In this document: in pieces, positions 27,518-35,163 of the stretch
Layout: each line of letters begins with the position of its first letter
Numbering within the stretch: position 1 is the stretch's first letter
Assembly (NCBI RefSeq): GCF_003254055.1
Contig: NZ_QKZT01000019.1
Coordinates: forward strand, 27,631 to 91,630
Length of the DNA: 64,000 nucleotides
Direction of reading: 5' to 3'
From: Algoriphagus chordae
GTDB taxonomy: Bacteria > Bacteroidota > Bacteroidia > Cytophagales > Cyclobacteriaceae
Position numbers and translations under genes: made by a program
The notes under the pieces: model-generated
What the model saw: only the letters and a program-made list of their open reading frames with translations
What the model was told of the DNA's origin: nothing
Database searches by the model: none

Positions 27518-29065
27518 TTATTCAGAACCTGCTGCTTCAGACAGTTTCTTCATTACATCTTCCAGGTTAAAGCTAGCCGGTGGCTGACGAGGAGGGTATT
27601 CTTTAAAGGTCTCCAGGAATTGAGCCGCATACTGTTGAGCCGGTACGATAAGGAAGGCATGTCTCAATAACCAATCGTAGTAGGTATTTGAAGTAATATC
27701 AGCCTGCTCATATGGATCAGCTCTCAAATCAAACATTTTCGGTAATCTAAGCTCTGTAAATGGCTCAGCCCAAATTCTCAAAGTACCCTGAACTCTCTGC
27801 TCTAGGAATACCAATTTCCAGTTCTCAAATCGAATAGCAGTAAGCTGCGCATCATCATTAAAGTAGAAGAATTCTTTTCTCGGAGAACGCTCCACTTGAC
27901 CCGTCAGGTAAGGTAAGATGTTGTAACCATCCAAATGAACCTTAAAGGTCTTACCATCCGCTTGGTATCCAGTCAGCAACTTTTTAGCAATATCTGGCTC
28001 ACCAGCTGCAGCCAATAAAGTAGGAGCCCAGTCCAAACCACTGACGATTTCATTAGAAATAGTACCTGGCTTGATTTTACCTGGCCAACGGATTACAGCA
28101 GGAGAACGGTACGCACCTTCCCAGTTTGTCTCCTTTTCACTACGGAAAGGGCTCAAACCAGCATCAGGCCAAGAGTTCTTGTGTGGTCCATTATCAGAAG
28201 TATAGATAACGATAGTGTTATCAGCTATTCCTAATTCGTCCACTTTATCTAGGATGTTACCTACAATCTGATCGTGTTCGATCATACCGTCAGCATATTC
28301 TGTACGTGCAGTCAAGCCTGGCTTATCGCGATTCTCTTCTTTCACGTGCGTATACAAGTGCATTCTGGTCGCATTGAACCATACGAAGAATGGCTTATCA
28401 GCTTTAACCTGACGCTCCATGAAATCCATTGTCGCTGCGGAAGTCTCCTCATCGATAGTTTCCATACGCTTCTTAGTCAATGGTCCCGTATCTTCGATTT
28501 TTCCATCAGAAGAAGATTTGATCACACCTCTTGGACCATACTTCTCTTTAAACTCTGGAGTTTGAGGATAATTTCTATTTTCTGGCTCTTCCTCAGCATT
28601 CAAGTGATAAAGATTTCCCAAGAACTCATCAAAACCATGATTCGTAGGAAGGAACTTATCCAAATCACCTAGGTGATTTTTACCGAACTGTGCAGTAGCA
28701 TAACCCTGAGGCTTTAGCAGTTCTGCGATTGTAGGATCCTCTTTTCTCAACCCTACATCTGAGCCAGGAAGACCTACTTTAGAAAGACCGGTACGGTAAA
28801 TCGTCTGGCCAGTAATAAAGGATGATCTACCTGCAGTACAACTTTGCTCGGAATAGTAATCCGTGAAAATCATACCTTCCTTCGCAATACGGTCGATATT
28901 AGGAGTTTGATAGCCTACAACACCCATGCCGTAGGCACTGACATTGGTCGTACCAATATCATCTCCAAATATCACGACGATATTTGGTTTCTTCTCCTGC
29001 GCCATCACTCCTGTGGCAAACAGGGTCATGGCGAAGAGCGATAATTTTAGTTTGTTTTTAATCAT
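27518..29065 (-). CDS. Arylsulfatase-type sulfatase with CTAGR motif (copy 2)
   Basis: A 515-residue exported sulfatase closely related to the one at 20541-22064. The signal peptide ends near residue 22 (TGVMAQ). Metal-binding residues are in IFGDDIGTT. The formylglycine motif is Cys76-Thr-Ala-Gly-Arg80, FGKNHLGD follows, and YTSDNGPH carries later ligands. The Met at 29065 was preferred to an in-frame Met 18 codons upstream because it directly precedes a normal signal peptide. The shared C-terminal tail, with the conserved phrase LRADP and a Pro-rich end, marks the two copies as recent paralogues. It follows the MFS/spermidine-synthase fusion by 285 bases on the same strand. Confidence 0.92.
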   Translation of the reverse strand: MIKNKLKLSLFAMTLFATGVMAQEKKPNIVVIFGDDIGTTNVSAYGMGVVGYQTPNIDRIAKEGMIFTDYYSEQSCTAGRSSFITGQTIYRTGLSKVGLPGSDVGLRKEDPTIAELLKPQGYATAQFGKNHLGDLDKFLPTNHGFDEFLGNLYHLNAEEEPENRNYPQTPEFKEKYGPRGVIKSSSDGKIEDTGPLTKKRMETIDEETSAATMDFMERQVKADKPFFVWFNATRMHLYTHVKEENRDKPGLTARTEYADGMIEHDQIVGNILDKVDELGIADNTIVIYTSDNGPHKNSWPDAGLSPFRSEKETNWEGAYRSPAVIRWPGKIKPGTISNEIVSGLDWAPTLLAAAGEPDIAKKLLTGYQADGKTFKVHLDGYNILPYLTGQVERSPRKEFFYFNDDAQLTAIRFENWKLVFLEQRVQGTLRIWAEPFTELRLPKMFDLRADPYEQADITSNTYYDWLLRHAFLIVPAQQYAAQFLETFKEYPPRQPPASFNLEDVMKKLSEAAGSE

Positions 29066-29350
29066 AACTGCAAAAATTAAGGGTATAAAGTTTATAGTGT
29101 GTTTAAAATTGCTAATCAAATTTTTGTAAGATTACAGCCCAACTGGCTGTATTCAAGCTTAGATTGATATGATTATGATAAAATCAGCTTTAGTACTACA
29201 TAAATTCAATTGCTTAAATCTAGTAAAAAAAAAGCAAAAACAAATCTTTAGGCAAGTTCAGCTAGTTTTTTTTCCATCCATCAGTACAATTTCACTTTTA
29301 CATAATAATGCAATTGATCTCTTAACAATTTATTGAAATCACAAAGATAG

Positions 29351-31855
29351 CTAGTCTTCGAATTCCGAAGCCATAAACCATAGGTAATATGGATTTTCCG
29401 GAGCGCGTTGTTTGACCCATTTCATGGCAATGGCCCAGTTTTTTGCGTCTCCTTCATAGGCGTAGATTCCCGCCTCGTAGAAGCGTAGCAAAATTTCTCG
29501 CTTAAGTTCTATCTCTTCAAGCAAGGCTGGATCTGCATGAAGTAGCTGTGGAGCTCTATATTCATCATTGAGTGCAACTAGGGCATGCGTAAATTCACCC
29601 GGTACTACCCAATCTCCATATTCTATTCTAGGCTGATTGTCTGTGGTAGGCAAAGCATCTCCTGCATAGGCTTCTAGTCCGTCACGGTCTGTAATCCATG
29701 TAGCCAGCAATTCTGCTGTAGTATTGATCCCTACCTCCCGCATCGCTGCGGAGACTTCCGGCTGATTAAATCTTTCGCTTATCTTATCCACATCCAACTC
29801 CAATGGCTCATTGGAACCGATCAAGAGCATCTCATGCAGTTCGGTACTCCAGACTGAAGCATAAGGATACACATCCAGAAAGCTTCGAACCAAGGAGCGA
29901 GTATCCTCATTTGTCTGCGTAGGCAAGGGTAACCATTGCGCTACCAATCCATTTGGATTGAGTCGATCTGCGGCCAGTTGATAGAAATCACTAGAGTAAA
30001 GATTGACTACACCTGCAGCAGAAGGCGGTGGTGGCTCCAGCGTAATCAAGTCGTATTGTTCTTTACTTCGCAAAAGCTCAGACCTTCCATCCCGAAGACG
30101 AATATCTACGCGTGAATCTTCAGTCACATTATTATTTCCTTCAAAAAGACTAGCGGCCCTGACCACTGCAGGCAAAAGCTCTGCACAGACTCTCTTATCA
30201 AGACCTGGGTAGTACAAAAGACTACCGGCGGTAATCCCTGTTCCCAAGCCAATCACCAGCGCAGACTTGGGCTCTTCCTTACTAATGATAAGCGGCAATA
30301 ATGCCTGCAAACGCATGTAGCGCTGGGAAGTCATGGAATTCCCAGAATTGGAAACTCCGGAAATATATAGTCTCCTAAAGCTTTTCTCTGCACTTCGCTG
30401 CTCTACTACGGCAACCGTACCTGCAGCACTAGGCTCGTGAAATATCAATTTACCTCCATGTCCTTTAGCCAAAAGCTTGACAAGATGATCCGAAGGAAGC
30501 AAAACCACTCCTAAAATCGCGATCCCAGCACAGGCAAAGATTGCATTGCGGCTGACCTTCGTCACCCCATGTCCTTTCCATACAGCTACAAGTCCTATCC
30601 CTACTGCAGCGAATGCCAATAACCCTAGGCTACGCTCTATCCCGAGAAAAGGCACTAAAACAAAGCCAATCACCAAAGTCCCCACTATTCCTCCCACCGT
30701 ATTGAAAGCAACTATTCGTCCAGTGTCTCTGCCTGAATTTGCAGGATCTACTATAAGTCTCAATGCTGCCGGGAAGGCCGCTCCTAGGAGCATCGTGGGA
30801 ATAAGAACTAGCCATCCAGCCACTACAAAAAATCTGGCTGCTCGTGCAAAACCTTCATATGGTAGCATTTTGAAAGCAAAATCTCCTGCAGATTCTTGGA
30901 AATTGGTCAATACATCACCTGAAAATGCTAAGGCAAGCAAGGCTGTAACTCCTGCTGCTGCGATTAGAAAACCAAATACGCCCCAGGAATCTTTAGTACG
31001 GTCTGCCCTTCGGGAAAAGAATGCACTCCCTAATACCAAGCCCAATAAATATGTTGCCAACACCACCGAAAAGGCAAAGGTCCTCGTACTCGTCCACTGT
31101 ACCACTGCCTGCGACCAAATCACCTCGTATCCAAGTGCCAATCCTCCTGCAATAGCATACAGCCAAAGTGCCAGGGATTTCCCTGCAGGATCAGCAGCAG
31201 TCTTAGATTTGGTACTTGCAGGTAAGTCTTTTCCTACGAGTAAAAAAGCTCCTACTCCGGCTGCCAGGTTTAGTATTGCGGCAAAGACTGAGGAGCCAAA
31301 TACGCCAAAGGCTGGTATCAGTACAAAAGAGGTTAACAAAGCTCCGGCAATAGCCCCGGCCGTATTGGCAGCATACAATAGACCTCCGGCATAGCCCAAT
31401 TGATCTTTGTTAGGAGAAATAGAACGAACTAATACTGGCAGTGTGCCTCCCATCAGAAAAGCTGGAGCAGCTACCAGCAGGAATGGTAACAACCATGCTA
31501 ATGGTCCCGCCATCAATTGCAATTGTGCAAATAGAGCTGCCGACCTGCCAAGAGCAAAAGTCACGATGACTCCAAGAATGGCCACACCAATTTCTAACAT
31601 CGCATATAAGCGAAGTGGATGACTAAGTCGATCTGCCCTGCGACCAAAAATGTAACTTCCCAAGGCCAAACCAGCAAAGAAGGCCGAGACTGCTGTACTG
31701 ACTGCATGTACATCTACCCCTACTACGATGGACAACTGCTTGATCCATAAGACCTGATATACAAGAGCTGCTAATCCAGATACAAAAAGTAAAATCGCTG
31801 GGCTAATAATCCAACGCTTATCCAAGCTTGGAGACTTCTTAATCTTTTTATTCAT
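29351..31855 (-). CDS. Fused MFS-like/spermidine-synthase-like membrane protein
   Basis: An 834-residue fusion. Residues of about 15-455 contain roughly 12 or more hydrophobic helices in two similar halves, with a repeated segment of the form AxSAFFAGLALGSYIFGRRADR and its counterpart LATYLLGLVLGSAFFSRRADR. The C-terminal part (about 470-760) is a Rossmann-like aminopropyltransferase-type domain: VIGLGTGITAGSLLYYP for SAM or decarboxylated-SAM binding, and DLITLEPPPPSAAGVVNLYSSDFY for the catalytic loop. The last about 50 residues are helical. Proteins of this architecture are widespread but their reaction is largely unknown. Methylation or aminopropylation coupled to transport is only an inference. 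It sits inside the sulfatase block, 99 bases after a predicted barrel gene. Confidence 0.88.
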   Translation of the reverse strand: MNKKIKKSPSLDKRWIISPAILLFVSGLAALVYQVLWIKQLSIVVGVDVHAVSTAVSAFFAGLALGSYIFGRRADRLSHPLRLYAMLEIGVAILGVIVTFALGRSAALFAQLQLMAGPLAWLLPFLLVAAPAFLMGGTLPVLVRSISPNKDQLGYAGGLLYAANTAGAIAGALLTSFVLIPAFGVFGSSVFAAILNLAAGVGAFLLVGKDLPASTKSKTAADPAGKSLALWLYAIAGGLALGYEVIWSQAVVQWTSTRTFAFSVVLATYLLGLVLGSAFFSRRADRTKDSWGVFGFLIAAAGVTALLALAFSGDVLTNFQESAGDFAFKMLPYEGFARAARFFVVAGWLVLIPTMLLGAAFPAALRLIVDPANSGRDTGRIVAFNTVGGIVGTLVIGFVLVPFLGIERSLGLLAFAAVGIGLVAVWKGHGVTKVSRNAIFACAGIAILGVVLLPSDHLVKLLAKGHGGKLIFHEPSAAGTVAVVEQRSAEKSFRRLYISGVSNSGNSMTSQRYMRLQALLPLIISKEEPKSALVIGLGTGITAGSLLYYPGLDKRVCAELLPAVVRAASLFEGNNNVTEDSRVDIRLRDGRSELLRSKEQYDLITLEPPPPSAAGVVNLYSSDFYQLAADRLNPNGLVAQWLPLPTQTNEDTRSLVRSFLDVYPYASVWSTELHEMLLIGSNEPLELDVDKISERFNQPEVSAAMREVGINTTAELLATWITDRDGLEAYAGDALPTTDNQPRIEYGDWVVPGEFTHALVALNDEYRAPQLLHADPALLEEIELKREILLRFYEAGIYAYEGDAKNWAIAMKWVKQRAPENPYYLWFMASEFED

Positions 31856-31954
31856 GAGTGGAAATATAGGGCTCTTTTCAAAAAAGATAAATTCTAGATC
31901 TAATTAGAGAAATTGGTAAATGGGGCTTCCTTCTATATATGGCAGTAATACACA

Positions 31955-32785
31955 TTATTCCCCCTTCATCGGCAGGTACCAGCGGAAGCCAAAGCGAATT
32001 CCAAAATTATTCAAATTTCTGGTATAACCCTCAGAGCGATATGCCATGATTTCTGGCTCTATATAAGCATTGTACTTCAACTTGCCCGACCAGATATATC
32101 CTAGTCTGAAATCTATAGGAATTGCCACCTGCCCAGTTTTATAATCTATTTGCCACTCCGGCTCTATCCCTGCATACACGCCATTTGGCCAAGTGTAGAA
32201 GATATTTGGCTGGAGTACTGCATAAATATTCGACCCATACTTATCATTCCCTGTCACTGAAAAGAAGTTTTCCAGAATCCAATACATCTGCCAATTGCCG
32301 AGATCTGTGAAGGTCAAAGTAGCTGCTGGTCCGATTTGAAATTGAGGAGAGCCTAATTCTGAGGAGGTTCTAGTAGGAATAGTCGCATTCCACCCTGCAC
32401 CGAATTGACCCCAACTTTTTTTGCTGATAATAAAAAACTGATTCAAGGTAAGATCACCTAAGCCAGTCGGCCCGTTAGGAGCGGTATTGACGTATGCAAT
32501 CACACGAATCAGCTGTGGGAATGGAAGCAAGAGCCCTTTTTCTAAAGGAATAATCCCTCTAAATCGGAAATTCTGGGCAAAGCCATCTTGCCCCTCTGTA
32601 TCAAAAATGGTGTATTCTTCGAGTTGAAGTTGCCAGGCAAGGGTAGTGGGATTCATCACTTGCTGGGATAATTTCACTGAAGTTTTTCCTTCTTCCTCTT
32701 CCTGCTTCTTCTCGTCTTGCGCCAACACCTGCTGACTTATGACAAGAAACAGGAAAATTATTTTACTAAAATCCGACAATCTCAT
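31955..32785 (-). CDS. Predicted outer-membrane beta-barrel (transporter-like)
   Basis: A 276-residue exported protein with a signal peptide to about residue 22 (VISQQVLAQ), a short acidic/Lys spacer, then regular amphipathic strands (NFRFRGIIPL, GDLTLNQFFII, GYIWSGKLKYNAYIEPEI) ending in the aromatic FGIRFGFRWYLPMKGE. It resembles the phenol-degradation-meta/transporter class of 12-stranded barrels. No specific ligand can be inferred. It begins 23 bases after the HAD lipoprotein copy 2 and is almost certainly co-transcribed with it. Confidence 0.68.
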   Translation of the reverse strand: MRLSDFSKIIFLFLVISQQVLAQDEKKQEEEEGKTSVKLSQQVMNPTTLAWQLQLEEYTIFDTEGQDGFAQNFRFRGIIPLEKGLLLPFPQLIRVIAYVNTAPNGPTGLGDLTLNQFFIISKKSWGQFGAGWNATIPTRTSSELGSPQFQIGPAATLTFTDLGNWQMYWILENFFSVTGNDKYGSNIYAVLQPNIFYTWPNGVYAGIEPEWQIDYKTGQVAIPIDFRLGYIWSGKLKYNAYIEPEIMAYRSEGYTRNLNNFGIRFGFRWYLPMKGE

Positions 32786-32808
32786 AGCTAAAGATTTTCT
32801 ACTATAAA

Positions 32809-33855
32809 TTACTTATCAAAAGGATAAATCACTTTCCAATCCTCCTTCATATCTACGATGGTCCAGGCTTTTTCTGTAGCTTCATCTAGTCCTTCATCAA
32901 AGGTACCGATGTGGGATTTTCTATCGTAGGCATATTCTCTGATCGAATCAGTATGGTGTACATAGAGTTTAAAGGTTTTCAGTTCATTGGAATCTGTCCA
33001 ACGAAGCATGTCCAAATCCCCATCTGAGTTACCCGCCGAGAACACAGGACGTCTCCCTATATAGCGGTTGATCCCAACAGGCTTACCCTCATGATCATCT
33101 ATAAGATCAATCTCTGCAAGTCGTTCAATACTCGGCTTGCCATCATTATAAGAATATTTGGTCTTGATGCTACTTCCTACTACTTGATCTTTTGGAATGC
33201 CATACACTCCCTCAACCCAAGGCCTCATGAATTCTATGCCTCCACCAGAGACAATAAAAACTTTGAATTCATTCGCTCTCAAATAATCCAATAGCTCAAG
33301 CATAGGCTGAAAAACCATTTCTTTGAATGGCTTCTTTTTCGCTGGATGCTCAGCGGTAGCTATCCAGTCCTTTACAAGTTTATCAAATTCATCCGTCGTC
33401 ACTCCTGCATGAGTAGCCATTACTATTTCCAAAAGACCTTTTTCACCTTGTGCCATCAAGGTTTTCATGTCATTTTCCAATACAGCTTTATAGGGTTGCT
33501 TGGTCTTCCACTCCGGATGATCTGCTGCCATTGCTTTCAATCGCTCCAATGCAAAAAAGAATTGAAAATAAATAGGCTGCTCAGACCAGAGCGTACCGTC
33601 ATTATCAAAGGTGGCAATCCGATCGGCTACTGGAATAAAATTAGCACTACCGGAATTAGTCACATCTTCCACATAACTGATGATGGCTTCTTTGGTAGCA
33701 CCATCATTCCAGGAAGGTAATCCTGGGGAAACTTTGTCCGTCTCTATTTCTGTATTAATCTCAGTCTCTGATTCAGTCTGAGGGGCACAGGAAATTGTTA
33801 TGCTTAGCAGCAAGCCAAGTCCTAACATTTTGTAAGTGTTTTTTCCAGATTTCAT
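32809..33855 (-). CDS. HAD-superfamily phosphatase-like lipoprotein (copy 2)
   Basis: A 348-residue lipoprotein (LLLSITIS-Cys23) paralogous along its length to the protein at 22285-23316. Motif I is FDNDGT (Asp84, Asp86), motif II Ser lies in IVSGGGIEFM, and the motif IV region reads AGNSDGDLDM. Both copies share the segments ATFDNDGTLWSEQP and YVHHTDSIREYAYD. The active site is intact, so a phosphatase-type reaction is likely at the periplasmic face of a membrane. The gene lies between a BamA-like barrel (74 bases upstream) and another barrel (23 bases downstream). Its repeat association with sulfatases is the main clue to its role. Confidence 0.86.
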   Translation of the reverse strand: MKSGKNTYKMLGLGLLLSITISCAPQTESETEINTEIETDKVSPGLPSWNDGATKEAIISYVEDVTNSGSANFIPVADRIATFDNDGTLWSEQPIYFQFFFALERLKAMAADHPEWKTKQPYKAVLENDMKTLMAQGEKGLLEIVMATHAGVTTDEFDKLVKDWIATAEHPAKKKPFKEMVFQPMLELLDYLRANEFKVFIVSGGGIEFMRPWVEGVYGIPKDQVVGSSIKTKYSYNDGKPSIERLAEIDLIDDHEGKPVGINRYIGRRPVFSAGNSDGDLDMLRWTDSNELKTFKLYVHHTDSIREYAYDRKSHIGTFDEGLDEATEKAWTIVDMKEDWKVIYPFDK

Positions 33856-33929
33856 AGTGTTATTTTTTTGTAAAAACCAGCTAATAGCAACAGGAAAACA
33901 GCTGTCTCCTGATATTTATAAAGGGTAAA

Positions 33930-35096
33930 TTAATTCCTATTATTCCAAGCAGAACCAAAGACGATATACCAGCCAAAATCCTCATTGGACCAGGCTACAT
34001 CTATACCAGTTCTCATATTGAATTTTCTCGCGATCAAATATCTAAACCCAGTTCCGTAGTTATAAATCAATTCTGAATCGATAAATGACACTTCTTTGGT
34101 GGGAGCCTTGGCTGCTCCTACAAATGCTACAGCACTCCAGCGCTTGGTGAAATCATATCGCTGCTCAGTTTCCACTACATAGGTTTCTTGTCCTTGATAA
34201 CGTGCCATAGGTACTCCACGTAAGTTAACTCCCGGCTCCATATAGAATGGCGCATCTCCAAACTGAAGGTTTCCTTCAAATCGAAAACCACTCACCCATT
34301 TAGGCTTGAGTTGGAAATATTGCAAAGCAGTAATATTCCAATTCCTATAATCATAGTCACTGCCTGTCCAAGAAGCATTGACTCGGAAAGCGGAAGTGAA
34401 GTACAAGCCTTTATTCGGTGTAAATACATTATCCCGTTTATCGTATTGCATGTTGACCCCGACGTTACTTAGCTTATTATTTAAGGTCTTGTCATCTATG
34501 AAATCAGGCAATTCTGTAAGATCGAATTCTGGTTTGACTTTATTGTGTAGAAAGAGGTATTGAAGCCCAAAATATAAATCGGTATCCCCTACTTCACGCA
34601 GGATATTTCCAAAAAATATTGCTGAATTAAAATTAAGCCCTAACTGCTTCTCCCCTATGACGGGGAAATTTCTAAAGAAATCCATATTCATATCTCCATA
34701 TCCTCCACCCACTTTGTATTTCAGGTGTTGCTTTGGCAAAGAGGCAGATCGCATGGCTCCACCACCCCAACTTTTGTTTGCGGAGTAACCTATAAAACCT
34801 GCTGTAATATTGGGAGGAATATATTTACCCTTTTCATGGACCTTATTTGGCTGGATAAAAACGGGAGTAAACATAGCTCCAATCCCACCTAGCGCAGGCT
34901 CTGTAATCAACTGAATCACAGGGATAAATCCATGGTAACTAATTAGGAAATCACTCAAATCTAACTTTCCATCCAGCGAATCCTTAAGGACCTTCATACT
35001 GAATTTCTCCTTTTCGGGTTGTACTTCAGATTTGTCCTGCGCACTCACTGTAAATGTCAGAAGAGAAAATAGTACTAGGCAATAAAAAGCTTTCAT
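33930..35096 (-). CDS. BamA/TamA-like surface-antigen barrel, POTRA-less (copy 1)
   Basis: A 388-residue exported protein with a signal peptide ending near residue 20 (FTVSAQ). The rest forms an Omp85-type beta-barrel with DKRDNVFTPNKGLYFTSAF, the RGVPMARYQGQ segment that corresponds to the VRGY/F lid-lock motif, and the terminal strand FGWYIVFGSAW. It is far shorter than BamA and has no POTRA repeats, so it is probably a transporter or surface protein and not the BAM insertase. I start it at the Met at 35096, 4 codons inside the open frame. It follows a CSPTR sulfatase by 67 bases, the same pairing as the barrel-sulfatase pair at 40051/37651. Confidence 0.78.
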   Translation of the reverse strand: MKAFYCLVLFSLLTFTVSAQDKSEVQPEKEKFSMKVLKDSLDGKLDLSDFLISYHGFIPVIQLITEPALGGIGAMFTPVFIQPNKVHEKGKYIPPNITAGFIGYSANKSWGGGAMRSASLPKQHLKYKVGGGYGDMNMDFFRNFPVIGEKQLGLNFNSAIFFGNILREVGDTDLYFGLQYLFLHNKVKPEFDLTELPDFIDDKTLNNKLSNVGVNMQYDKRDNVFTPNKGLYFTSAFRVNASWTGSDYDYRNWNITALQYFQLKPKWVSGFRFEGNLQFGDAPFYMEPGVNLRGVPMARYQGQETYVVETEQRYDFTKRWSAVAFVGAAKAPTKEVSFIDSELIYNYGTGFRYLIARKFNMRTGIDVAWSNEDFGWYIVFGSAWNNRN

Positions 35097-35163
35097 AAAG
35101 AAGGTCATAAGCCTTTAAAGTAATTATTTTTCATAACACGTTCCTCATATAATAAGCTTGCTT

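Noticed and set aside
30546..31394. A 282-codon open frame on the plus strand
   Set aside because: It is antisense to the well-supported MFS/spermidine-synthase gene, has a Pro/Ala/Thr-rich composition typical of mirrored membrane-protein codons, and shows no family features.
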